64,000 nucleotides of DNA from BACL27 sp964203235 (lineage in GTDB: Bacteria; Actinomycetota; Acidimicrobiia; Acidimicrobiales; Ilumatobacteraceae), in contig CAXNLE010000001.1 of the NCBI GenBank assembly GCA_964203235.1, forward strand, positions 620,001-684,000, given 5' to 3'. The notes beneath the pieces are model-generated. The model was given only the letters and a program-made list of their open reading frames with translations, searched no databases and was not told where the DNA came from. How positions within the stretch are numbered: the first letter of the stretch is position 1; each line of letters starts with the position of its first letter. A program made the translations under genes and the position numbers. Shown here in pieces: positions 42,966-51,078 of this stretch.

Positions 42966-43424
42966 TTAGTGTTCGTTCAAGATTTGAACAAGTCTCTGCA
43001 ACTCATCGCGAAGACGCGTAATCTCAGAAGTCTTCATAGCAGTTTTCTTGCGAACCACATCTCGAATAGAGCCTCCTGAGGACTTCAGGTTTTGCCCTGA
43101 CTTAGTGAGTTCTACAATCACTGCGCGGGCATCTTCAGGGTCGTTAATGCGGCGCGCCAATCCAGCCTGCTCGAGACGGTCAATGATCGGCGACACAGCG
43201 TGACTTGCCAGATTAAGGGCATCAGCTATTTCGCCAAGTCGAATGGAGCCCTTCTCCCAAAGGACCAGAAGAGTCAAATACTGAGGATAGGTAATGCCTA
43301 ATTCTTCAAGTAACGGTCGGTACAGACGGGTCATCGCTGTACTAGCGGCATATAGGGAAAAACAGAGTTGCTGATCAAGGTGGCCAAAGGCGTCGCTGGC
43401 TAGAAGTTTGGAACTTTTTGCCAT
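42966..43424 (-). CDS. MarR/OhrR-family transcriptional regulator
   Basis: About 152-aa winged-helix regulator. ITYPQYLTLLVLWEKGSIRLGEIADAL, LASHAVSPIIDRLEQAGLARR (recognition helix) and NDPEDARAVIVELT (wing) are MarR hallmarks. The N-terminal DQQLCFSLYAAS matches the position of the redox-sensing cysteine of OhrR-type members, so peroxide sensing is possible. I use ATG 43424: a -10 TATAAT on this strand (43436-43431) ends 6 bases before it, implying leaderless mRNA; TTG 43430 is an alternative. Operator 2 overlaps that -10, so autorepression is likely. Confidence 0.88.
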   Translation of the reverse strand: MAKSSKLLASDAFGHLDQQLCFSLYAASTAMTRLYRPLLEELGITYPQYLTLLVLWEKGSIRLGEIADALNLASHAVSPIIDRLEQAGLARRINDPEDARAVIVELTKSGQNLKSSGGSIRDVVRKKTAMKTSEITRLRDELQRLVQILNEH

Positions 43425-43434
43425 TGACAAATTA

Positions 43435-43448
43435 TATCAGGCATGATA
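43435..43448 (+). promoter_or_regulatory. MarR-type operator 2
   Basis: TATCAGGCATGATA, overlapping the predicted -10 of marR on the minus strand. Same pattern as operators 1 and 3. Confidence 0.7.
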
Positions 43449-43460
43449 TATTTATTTTTA

Positions 43461-43474
43461 TATCACGTCTGATA
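43461..43474 (+). promoter_or_regulatory. MarR-type operator 3
   Basis: TATCACGTCTGATA, 26 bp centre-to-centre from operator 2, in the divergent region between marR and the LLM oxidoreductase gene. Together the two sites could switch both genes. Confidence 0.65.
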
Positions 43475-43514
43475 TACCTGCTAACAAGCAGTTCAAAAAA
43501 ACAATTAGGGGGAA

Positions 43515-44525
43515 ATGATGAGTAGTGAAATGAAACTAGCCCTGTACTTGCCGAACTTCCGTGATGCTGTCACTGTGAAGGAACTCGAAGATCTCACCGA
43601 AGCGGCTGAAGATCATAATTTCGATTCCGTGTGGACATTAGACCGCATTGTGGTTCCTGAGGCGTCTGATCAGGGAAAGTTGACCTATCCATTCGGGATG
43701 ATGGAGCAGTTTCCACTGCAGATGCCGGTATCGGCTCGCGGCCAGTGGTTGCATGGCATGCCACTCATTCCATGGCTAGCAGCAAAGACAAAGAAGGTCC
43801 GCATTGGTATGAGCATTATCGATACGCCATACCGTTCACCAGGGGTTCTAGCTGGAGAGATCGCAACGGTTGACCACTTGTCAAATGGTCGTGTGAATGT
43901 TGGCGTTGGCTCTGGCTGGATGCCAGAAGAATTCGCAGCAGCGAGTGTTTCACACATCTTCCCAAAACGTCATAAGCATGTGCGCGAGACAATTGAAATT
44001 ATGCAGGGCATTTGGACGAACGATTTGTTCGAGTACCACGGCGAATTTGCTGATTTCGATTCATGTGGTTTTGGTGCAAAGCCATTGCAGAAACCAGGAC
44101 CTCCTATCTATTTCAGTGGATTAAAGGATCCAAAACGATCCGCAAGTCGTATTGCAAAGTACGGCCTCTCGGGTTGGATCGGAATTCAGGATTCACCTGA
44201 CGACATCGCCCTCTGGCGCAATGAAATTCAACGCGAGTTGGAAGAATTGGGAAGCGATCGCAATCTCAATGACGGTTTCGATATGTGCAGCATGATCTGG
44301 TTCACAATTACTGATGAACCAACCGACCAGACTCCTAATCGCAAGTTAAGTAATTACCTTGTGGGTACGGCTGAGCAGATTACAGAAAACCTTATTGCGT
44401 ACAAGAAAGCTGGAATGACGATGCCTTTAATATGGCCTCCGTTTGCGGGTGTTCCTGTATCAAAGACATTGGAAGATCTCAATCAATTGGTTGAGGAAAT
44501 CATGCCAAAGGTAAACGCAAGCTGA
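43515..44525 (+). CDS. LLM-class (luciferase-like) flavin/F420 oxidoreductase
   Basis: 336-aa TIM-barrel enzyme of the bacterial luciferase-like monooxygenase superfamily. ALYLPNFRDAVTVKELEDLTEAAEDHNFDSVWTLDR at the N-terminus, VRIGMSIIDTPYRSPGVLAGEIATVDHLSNGRVNVGVGSGW around 98-138, and RHKHVRETIEIMQGIW are typical. Whether F420 or FMN is used cannot be told from sequence; family members in Actinobacteria often use F420. AGGGGGAA precedes ATG ATG; the second ATG (43518) has better spacing. Last gene of the cassette, followed by a strong terminator. Confidence 0.87.
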   Translation: MMSSEMKLALYLPNFRDAVTVKELEDLTEAAEDHNFDSVWTLDRIVVPEASDQGKLTYPFGMMEQFPLQMPVSARGQWLHGMPLIPWLAAKTKKVRIGMSIIDTPYRSPGVLAGEIATVDHLSNGRVNVGVGSGWMPEEFAAASVSHIFPKRHKHVRETIEIMQGIWTNDLFEYHGEFADFDSCGFGAKPLQKPGPPIYFSGLKDPKRSASRIAKYGLSGWIGIQDSPDDIALWRNEIQRELEELGSDRNLNDGFDMCSMIWFTITDEPTDQTPNRKLSNYLVGTAEQITENLIAYKKAGMTMPLIWPPFAGVPVSKTLEDLNQLVEEIMPKVNAS

Positions 44526-44542
44526 GATCGAATACTCAGTAA

Positions 44543-44584
44543 AAAGGGCCCTCGATGTGGAAGCTTTGCTTCGAGGGCCCTTTT
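44543..44584 (+). terminator. rho-independent terminator
   Basis: Long perfect stem AAAGGGCCCTCGA (44543-44555) with TCGAGGGCCCTTT (44571-44583), 15-base spacer, then T-rich end. It lies 18 bases after the LLM gene stop and closes the transcription unit. Confidence 0.88.
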
Positions 44585-44636
44585 GCATGTTCCAAAGAGC
44601 TGTAATGAATAGTCTTTCACCTATCAATTAGTACGA

Positions 44637-44782
44637 ATTTGGTACGACCCCGTGAATGCTCATCCGAAAACTAGGGGACAAGCGGGACGCTGGGCGCTGA
44701 ACTCGAGTGACGAAATGGCTGTATGAAGCCGAACAGGATTGTGGGTGACGGTTTTCGTGGATTTCGATTCCCGGCGTCGCCT
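44637..44782 (+). repeat. att-like site, copy 4; right copy of 146-bp direct repeat
   Basis: Same 146-bp sequence as 40703-40848 with 17 substitutions and no gaps. TTTGGTA at 44638, core TTCGATTCCCGGCGTCGCCT from 44763, again 125 bp apart; the outer arm 11 bp upstream is degenerate (ATTAGTA, 44627). The 400-base gap 44526-44925 contains only the terminator, this repeat and the promoter region of the next gene. Confidence 0.8.
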
Positions 44783-44925
44783 TAATTATTTCGAGCATCG
44801 CTTTGCCGTAAAACCAAAGAACTTCACAGAAAATAGTGCAACTGATTTCTAGTCTTCGGTATTTATGTCTGGCAGAGATTGCTGGTTTTTGGCATAATTA
44901 ATTTCACCAAATCAAGGGAGAACCA

Positions 44926-45138
44926 GTGGCTGAGAAAAAATTGAGTGGGCCAGCGTCATACTTTCCGTCTATTGAAAAGAAATACGGTAAGCCGATTGAG
45001 TTTTGGATGAAAGAATTGAAAAAAGTTAAAGACCAAGCGCATATGGCGCAAGTTGCGCACCTCAAAAATGAATTCAAAATGGGTCACGGACACGCAAACG
45101 CGGTTGTGGCAGTCTTTCGAACAAATAACGGACTCTGA
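44926..45138 (+). CDS. DUF4287 domain protein
   Basis: 70-aa protein, GPASYFPSIEKKYGKPIEFWMKEL and LKNEFKMGHGHANAVVAVF, matching the small DUF4287 family (function unknown). GTG start follows AAGGGAGAACCA; a CATAAT -10 lies about 35 bases upstream. Its TGA overlaps the ATG of the YCII-like gene, so the two are co-translated. Confidence 0.85.
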   Translation: MAEKKLSGPASYFPSIEKKYGKPIEFWMKELKKVKDQAHMAQVAHLKNEFKMGHGHANAVVAVFRTNNGL

Positions 45139-45473
45139 TGATGTCGCACAAATATATGATTTTTGTTATTGACGACGTATCGGGTTCTGGCACTCAAAAC
45201 GAGATTGTTGCGATAGACGCCTTTAACGATGAATTGAAAGAAAATGGTCACTGGATATTCGCAGGCGGACTTTCATCGGCATCAAAAGGTGATGTAATTG
45301 ATAATCGGAGAGACAGCAATATCTCGACTGGAAAATCTCTTTTTGACGCTGAAGAAAACTACAGCGGATTTTGGCTAATTGAAGCCGCCGATGCCGAGAC
45401 GGCACGCAGACTTGCTTTCAAAGGCTCAAAAGCGTGCAATAGAAAAGTTGAGTTACGACCTCTACTTGGCTAA
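45138..45473 (+). CDS. YCII-related domain protein
   Basis: 111-aa ferredoxin-like alpha/beta protein. MSHKYMIFVIDD, NDELKENGHWIFAGGL and YSGFWLIEAADAETARRLA followed by KVELRPL fit the YCII family (often annotated as DGPF-type). Function unknown; family members are small enzymes or regulators with a conserved His/Asp pair. Coupled to the preceding DUF4287 gene. Confidence 0.85.
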   Translation: MMSHKYMIFVIDDVSGSGTQNEIVAIDAFNDELKENGHWIFAGGLSSASKGDVIDNRRDSNISTGKSLFDAEENYSGFWLIEAADAETARRLAFKGSKACNRKVELRPLLG

Positions 45474-45563
45474 CGCGAAGATTTATCGCAACCTTATTTT
45501 TTTGCGAAGTTGATCAGATGCGTATCGCGCAAACACATTGCTCAAGCCCCGCTTCAGAAAATA

Positions 45564-46454
45564 TTAATGGTCTGTTTTGATTGGTTGCATTACTTGCTCG
45601 ATGAACCTCATCACGGGCTCTGTTGATTTCGGGTGGCCGAAATCCAAAACGAAATGAGAAACGCCGAGATCAATAAGGTGTCGCAAATCATCAGCAAATT
45701 GCAGCGACTCAGAATCAGTCGTTGGAAGCGGACGCTCAATAGTCAAAGAGATTTCAATTGATTGTGGGTCACGACCGGCTTGCTGCGCACTAGCGCGCAC
45801 GATGTCTCGCTTTTTTATCCATTGCTCTTCGTTGCCGTGAAGTGACGAGTTCCAAACATCGGCGAGGCGACCGACCAGTGGTAGACCAATTTGCTCGCCA
45901 TATGCTCCAATACAAATCGGCGGCATTACTGAAGGTTTTGGCGGGGCAGCCGCACCGCTGACGCTGTAATGCTTGCCTTCGTAGATGGGATTATCACTTG
46001 TCCACATTGTGCGACAGATGTGAATTAGATCTTCAAGTTGGGCGAATCGCACAGCCGGTCGCGGAAACTCGTAACCGTATGACGCGTATTCGTCTTCACG
46101 CCAACCAGCACCGATGCCGAGCATGAATCGATTTCCTGAGAGCACTTGTAGCGTTGCCGCCATTTTTGCAGTAAGCGCCGGATTTCTGTAACCCTGTCCA
46201 AGCACGTGATGACACAACATCACATCTGGAAACTTTGCCGCGAGCCAAGTGAGTGTTGTCCACGCCTCCATAAACGGGTCGGTCGGTGAGTCGAAGCCGT
46301 AGAAATGATCGGCGATCCAAAGCGAATCAAAATGTTGTAGGGCAGTCGGCAGAATGTGCTTTTCTTGGTACATCACTATCGGTTCAAAGTCGCTCCACTT
46401 ATTGCCGATAACAGGCGAGAGCCATCCGAATTTTGCTTGAACACTTTGGGGCAT
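45564..46454 (-). CDS. LLM-class F420-dependent oxidoreductase
   Basis: 296-aa luciferase-like TIM barrel. HFDSLWIADHFYGFDSPTDPFMEAWTTLTWLAAKFPDVMLCHHV and ATLQVLSGNRFMLGIGAGWREDEYASYG are typical of LLM/F420 enzymes; the C-terminus has LIDLGVSHFVLDFGHP. It is distinct from the cassette LLM protein at 43.5 kb (weak similarity only by eye). Faces away from the pilin array with about 100 bases between starts. Confidence 0.87.
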   Translation of the reverse strand: MPQSVQAKFGWLSPVIGNKWSDFEPIVMYQEKHILPTALQHFDSLWIADHFYGFDSPTDPFMEAWTTLTWLAAKFPDVMLCHHVLGQGYRNPALTAKMAATLQVLSGNRFMLGIGAGWREDEYASYGYEFPRPAVRFAQLEDLIHICRTMWTSDNPIYEGKHYSVSGAAAPPKPSVMPPICIGAYGEQIGLPLVGRLADVWNSSLHGNEEQWIKKRDIVRASAQQAGRDPQSIEISLTIERPLPTTDSESLQFADDLRHLIDLGVSHFVLDFGHPKSTEPVMRFIEQVMQPIKTDH

Positions 46455-46520
46455 TTAAAGATGCTAACCCAAGTCGTAGATTGCAAAATCTAGGTCTGCT
46501 GTTTCGGTCGGCATCCCATA

Positions 46521-46536
46521 ATATTAGGCCTAATAT
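46521..46536 (+). promoter_or_regulatory. 16-bp perfect palindrome between LLM gene and prepilin 2
   Basis: ATATTAGGCCTAATAT, in the divergent intergenic region and immediately upstream of the -10-like TAAATT (46541-46546) of prepilin 2. The other prepilin promoters do not have it. It could be an operator for either gene; no family can be named. Confidence 0.45.
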
Positions 46537-46553
46537 GCACTAAATTGTTTCGA

Positions 46554-48020
46554 ATGCTTCGGCCTATCTTTTTGCGTCGGTTTCGTCGAGATCTTGGTTT
46601 TACGTTGACTGAGTTGGTTATTGGGATGCTGGTTCTTGGGGTTTTGGCCAGTGTTGCGATACCTAGTTTTTTGGGTGCGCGTAACAACTCTTACGACAAA
46701 GAAGCCCAGGCATCTATCGAAGTTGTGTTGCGGGCGGCGAAGTTGCTTTATCAAAGTCAGGGTGATTTTTCTGATGGGTCGTCGGCGCAGTGTGGTGATT
46801 CTGCTTTGTTGGCTGCTGATTTGCAGAAACTTGAACCCGGTATAGATGTGGTTGCGAGTTCTGTTTCTTCGACCAGTTCACGAGTGGTTAGTGTTCATGC
46901 TGTTCAAACATGGAACTCGAATGCTGAACTTTTAGGTTGCCAAGGTTTTTATGCGGTGGCGTTGTCGTCTAGTGGTAGTTGTTGGGCAGTTCGGTTTGTT
47001 GTTGAAGGAAAATTTTTGCGATCTAGCAGCATTTCGCCGGTTGTTGTAAACGCTCAAACAAATACTTCTAACAAAGCTGTTACAACCTGGACCGCTCTAG
47101 CGGTTAATGGTCATGCATTTGGTGTTTTAAAACCTCAAACCAGTGCTGCTGATGGTGACAACACCAATGGTCTAGTCGCAATAAAAACTGCGTGTAAGGC
47201 AAAAACGCATTCAACAGGTTCGCCAACAGTTGATGCTTTGTATATTGCGCCATCACAATTTTATGCGTCATGGCGTGACGTCGGGCAGGGAGGAACCGCA
47301 AGCAATGCGGTGGCTCCAATTTGTGCAACAGGTGGAACTTGCGTAGTTGGTGACGCTGGCCCCGGTGGCGGAGTTGTGTTTTATGTTGCTGCGTCAAACT
47401 TCACATCAACAGGCTCAGATTGCAATACGGCGTGCAAATATCTTGAAGCCGCAAGTAGTGATCAATCGACAGGCATCGTGTGGGCTACCGCATTCGGATC
47501 ACCAACAGTTAATACCTGCTACGCGGATGGTTCTGATTCTGGCGCTTCAGACTGTAACTCGAACAGCATCTACCCGAGCTCCGACGATCAAGCTGCGTCT
47601 CGCACTGCATCAACAGCGATTGGTATGGGTATGACGAATACGAACAAAATATATGAGCGCCTTACGACGGCCGGTTCTCGCGCGACGAGCGCTTATGCTG
47701 CTGGTATTTCTTGGGCATACAGCAACAACGGTAAAACAGACTGGTATTTGCCGTCCAAAGATGAGCTCAACCAATTGTGTAAATGGCAAAACGGCCAAAG
47801 CACAAGCGCTGCTGATCAAGCAGTTGTTTGCAGTCGCTCATTTAACGGTAACGTCGGATTAGGTGCGAGTGGTTTCGACGTAACAGATGGCTATTGGAGT
47901 TCGTCTGAGACCGCTCTCGACAGAGCGGGGTTTCTTTATATGGGTTTCGCAGGTGCGGTCACGGGCGATAGCAAGAGCAACGATCAATATTCGGTTCGTT
48001 CGATTAGGGCCGTTGGGTAA
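46554..48020 (+). CDS. modular prepilin 2, DUF1566-like head
   Basis: About 488 aa. Basic leader, prepilin cleavage site G-FTLTELVIGM, hydrophobic helix, shared base domain to PSQFYASWRD (about 245), then a short linker and a DUF1566/Lcl-type head: GDAGPGGGVVFYVA, ACKYLEAA, WYLPSKDELNQLCKW, GYWSSSET and VRSIRAVG. DUF1566 heads are usually extracellular binding modules. The ATG at 46554 lies 7 bases after TAAATT, so mRNA is probably leaderless; an in-frame TTG at 46545 would overlap that box. Likely a minor or tip pilin carrying an adhesive head; no pilus assembly genes are in the window. Confidence 0.85.
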   Translation: MLRPIFLRRFRRDLGFTLTELVIGMLVLGVLASVAIPSFLGARNNSYDKEAQASIEVVLRAAKLLYQSQGDFSDGSSAQCGDSALLAADLQKLEPGIDVVASSVSSTSSRVVSVHAVQTWNSNAELLGCQGFYAVALSSSGSCWAVRFVVEGKFLRSSSISPVVVNAQTNTSNKAVTTWTALAVNGHAFGVLKPQTSAADGDNTNGLVAIKTACKAKTHSTGSPTVDALYIAPSQFYASWRDVGQGGTASNAVAPICATGGTCVVGDAGPGGGVVFYVAASNFTSTGSDCNTACKYLEAASSDQSTGIVWATAFGSPTVNTCYADGSDSGASDCNSNSIYPSSDDQAASRTASTAIGMGMTNTNKIYERLTTAGSRATSAYAAGISWAYSNNGKTDWYLPSKDELNQLCKWQNGQSTSAADQAVVCSRSFNGNVGLGASGFDVTDGYWSSSETALDRAGFLYMGFAGAVTGDSKSNDQYSVRSIRAVG

Positions 48021-48158
48021 AAATCAAATTTAGTTTTCTCTTTTGATAGAAATTTAGCGTGGGTATCTAGATCGGCTGTTTCGATTGGCATTCACACATC
48101 TGCTCTTTTATTCGCACTAAATTAATTCAGATGCGCCCGCTCAATTTTTCGCGTCGGC
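48018..48158 (+). repeat. 141-bp direct repeat, copy A
   Basis: Covers the stop region of prepilin 2, its 3' flank (AAATCAAATTTAGTTTTCTC..) and the promoter, start and first codons of prepilin 3. It pairs with 49517-49657, so prepilins 3 and 4 share the same upstream flank and downstream boundary. Indicates tandem duplication of a whole gene unit. Confidence 0.8.
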
Positions 48159-49519
48159 CTCGTCGTGGGATGAATAGTCGGTTTCGCCGAGATCTTGGTT
48201 TTACGTTGACTGAGTTGGTTATTGCGATGTTGGTTCTTGGTGTGTTAGCCAGTGTTGCGATACCAAGTTTTCTTGGTGCGCGTAACAACTCTTATGACAA
48301 AGAAGCGCAAGCGTCGGTTGAGGTTGTGTTGCGGGCAGCGAAGTTGCTTTATCAAAGTCAGGGTGATTTTTCTGATGGTTCGTCGGCGCAGTGCGGTGAT
48401 TCTGCTCTGTTGGCTGCTGATTTGCAGAAACTTGAACCAAATGTTGATGTTGTTGCGAGTTCTGTTTCTTCGACCAGTTCACGGGTGGTCAGTGTTCAGG
48501 CTGTTCAAACATGGAACTCGAATGCCGAACTTTTAGGTTGTCAGGGTTTCTACGCAGTGGCGTTGTCTTCTAGTGGTAGTTGTTGGGCAGTTCGGATTAT
48601 TGTTGAGGGAAAGTTTTTGGCATCGGGCAGTGTGTCGCCGGTTGTTGTCGCGTAACAAACAAATACTTCTAACAGTGCGGTAACAACTTGGACTGCTTTA
48701 GCGGTTAATGGCACTGCATTTGGTGTTTTAAAACCTCAAACCAGTGCTGCTGATGGCGATAATACGAACGGTCTTATTGCGATAAAAACTGCGTGCAAAG
48801 CAAAAACACAATCGACTGGATACGCAACAGTAAGTAGTAACTACATCGCGCCGACACAGTTTTATGCAACATGGCGTGACACAGTCGCCGGCGGAACCGG
48901 AAGCTCATCAAGTTCTTCGGGTTCTTCAGGTTCTTCAGGTTCGACATATGCGGTTGGCGACACAGGCCCCGGTGGTGGAGTTGTGTTTTATGTTCGAACT
49001 GCGGGCTTTGCATGTGGCCCAACACTCGCAGCTACATGCAAATATCTTGAAGCGGCAAGAACAACTGGTACGTCAGCGTGGTCTGATCAATTTGAGGCCT
49101 GGTCTGGCAATACAAACACGAGTGTTACAACCGGCACTGCAGTTGGCACTGGCTACCAGAACACAATTGCAATAGTTACTCAAAGCGCGACAGCAGGCAA
49201 AGCTGCAACTCTTACTCGCGCTTTTCGTGGCCCGAACAACTTGGATGATTGGTTTTTGCCTTCAAAAGATGAATTGAACCAGATGTGTAAGTGGCAACGC
49301 AATCAGGCATGGGTGTCTGATGCAACGCCTTGTGATACCACTGGTGCTCTCAACACTGGCATTAACGCTGCGGGTTTTCAGATGGACGCTTATTGGTCGT
49401 CAACTGAGAACAACGCCACTACTGCGGTAAGTCAAGAAACTTCTATTAACGCCGGTTCGTACACTAATTTCAGCAAAGCTAGCCGGGCGTACTTACGCGC
49501 GGTGCGCGCGTTTGGGTAA
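48131..49519 (+). pseudogene. modular prepilin 3, interrupted by one in-frame TAA
   Basis: Reads as one prepilin from ATG 48131 to TAA 49517-49519 in a single frame, except for a TAA at 48653-48655. In prepilin 5 the equivalent codons are GCG CAA CAA; here they are GCG TAA CAA, a single C-to-T change. No other stop occurs between, and the downstream part still encodes linker (a GSS repeat) and an intact DUF1566-like head (GDTGPGGGVVFYV, WFLPSKDELNQMCKW, YWSSTE, VRAFG). The upstream piece (174 aa) keeps cleavage site and base, so a headless pilin may be made. Alternatives are a recent pseudogene, suppression, or a sequencing error. Confidence 0.75.
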
Positions 49520-49657
49520 AAATCAAATTTAGTTTTCTCTTTTGATAGAAATTTAGCGTGTGCAAATAAGTCTGCTGTTTCGATTGGCATTCACACATCT
49601 GATCATTAATTCGCACTAAATTATTTCGGATGCGCCCGCTCAATTTTTCGCGTCGGC
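49517..49657 (+). repeat. 141-bp direct repeat, copy B
   Basis: Second copy of the 48018-48158 sequence, spanning the end of prepilin 3 and the start of prepilin 4. Same -10-like TAAATT (49617-49622) 7 bases before the ATG. Confidence 0.8.
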
Positions 49658-51015
49658 AAACTGGTCGCATGAATAGTCGGTTTCGTTGCGAAATTGGGTT
49701 CACGTTGACTGAGTTGGTTATTGCGATGGTTGTGTTGGGTGTTATTGCAAGTGTTGCGATACCGAGTTTTCTTGGTTCGCGTAATAACTCTTATGACAAA
49801 GAAGCGCAGTCGGCCATCGAAAATGTGTTGCGGGCTGCAAAGTTTCATTATCAAAGTCAGGGTGATTTTTCTGATGCGTCGTCGGCGCAGTGTGGTGATT
49901 CGACTAAATTAGCTGCTGATTTGCAGAAGCTTGAACCAAATGTTGATGTTGTTGCAAGTTCGGTTTCTTCAACGAATTCGAGAATAGTTAGCGTTCAGGC
50001 TGTTCAGACTTGGGATTCAACTGGTGGCTTATTGGGCTGTCAGGGTTTTTATGCGGTGGCGTTGTCGTCGAGCGGTAGTTGTTGGGCGGCAAGAATAATC
50101 CTTGAAGGTAAATTTTTGGCGTCTGGCAGTGTCTCACCGGTTGTTGTTAATGCTCAAACCAACACATCTAATAGTGCTGTCACGACTTGGTCGGCGCTGG
50201 CGGTAAATGGTCATGCGTTTGCAGTGTTGAAACTGCAAACCAGTGCAGCTGATGGTGAAATCACAAATAATCTTGTTGATATAAAAACTGCGTGCAAAGC
50301 TAAAACACAATCAACCGGATCAGCAATAGTTGGCCGAAACTACATCGCGCCGTCAGAGTTCTACTCATCATGGCGCGACACGTCACCAGCTGGTACTTCA
50401 TATGCAGTTGGTGACACCGGCCCAGGCGGCGGAATAGTTTTCTATGTTGCTACAGCAGACTTCACATCAACAGGCTCAGATTGTGGCACTGCATGCAAAT
50501 ATTTTGAAGCCGCTCCACCTGGTTGGGGTAATGGAATCACGGTGATAGCCGGTGAAACTACTGGTTCATCAACTGTCGACCCAAGATTAACGTGGTGTAG
50601 CAATACCACTTCGTTACGAAATGCGACCTCGAAAACAGCTATTGGTGTCGGCCGACCAAACACGACAACATCAACAAATGGCGTCGCTACATGCACGGCG
50701 GGTGCGATTTATCATGCTGACCTCTATGCGGGCGGCAGTAAAACTGATTGGCATCTGGCATCAAAAGACGAACTTCTCCAGATGTGTAAATGGCAACGTG
50801 GTGTGTCATGGGGGTCTGATGCAACGGGGTGCAACAGTACAGGCACAATTAATTCTGGTCTAAACGCATCCGGTTTTACGTCATCAGGCCGCTATTGGTC
50901 TTCTACAGAGGCTGGCTCGACCACCGCGTATGACATGGATTTCAACGCCGGCAATCAGATAATCGACTCCAAGGTGGATCCGAGCTATGTGCGTCCAATT
51001 CGAGCTTTTGGTTAA
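49630..51015 (+). CDS. modular prepilin 4, DUF1566-like head
   Basis: 461 aa. Leader MRPLNFSRRQTGRMNSRF, cleavage site G-FTLTELVIAM, hydrophobic helix, shared base to PSEFYSSWRD (about 250), then a DUF1566-like head (GDTGPGGGIVFYVA, ACKYFEAAP, WHLASKDELLQMCKW, RYWSSTEAGS, VRPIRAFG). The base is closest by eye to prepilin 1 (both have KFHYQSQ and AARIILEGK), whereas the head is closest to prepilins 2 and 3, suggesting base and head evolve separately. Leaderless start inferred as in the other copies. Confidence 0.86.
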   Translation: MRPLNFSRRQTGRMNSRFRCEIGFTLTELVIAMVVLGVIASVAIPSFLGSRNNSYDKEAQSAIENVLRAAKFHYQSQGDFSDASSAQCGDSTKLAADLQKLEPNVDVVASSVSSTNSRIVSVQAVQTWDSTGGLLGCQGFYAVALSSSGSCWAARIILEGKFLASGSVSPVVVNAQTNTSNSAVTTWSALAVNGHAFAVLKLQTSAADGEITNNLVDIKTACKAKTQSTGSAIVGRNYIAPSEFYSSWRDTSPAGTSYAVGDTGPGGGIVFYVATADFTSTGSDCGTACKYFEAAPPGWGNGITVIAGETTGSSTVDPRLTWCSNTTSLRNATSKTAIGVGRPNTTTSTNGVATCTAGAIYHADLYAGGSKTDWHLASKDELLQMCKWQRGVSWGSDATGCNSTGTINSGLNASGFTSSGRYWSSTEAGSTTAYDMDFNAGNQIIDSKVDPSYVRPIRAFG

Positions 51016-51078
51016 TCACAAAATAGTGGTTTAGTGTCAAATCCGCGATCGGAGTGTCTATTTAGTAGATAATTGTGA

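Noticed and set aside
48219..48482. Antisense frames opposite pilin genes (several of 60-90 aa)
   Set aside because: They recur opposite each paralogue simply because the pilin sequence recurs; no ribosome site or family similarity.
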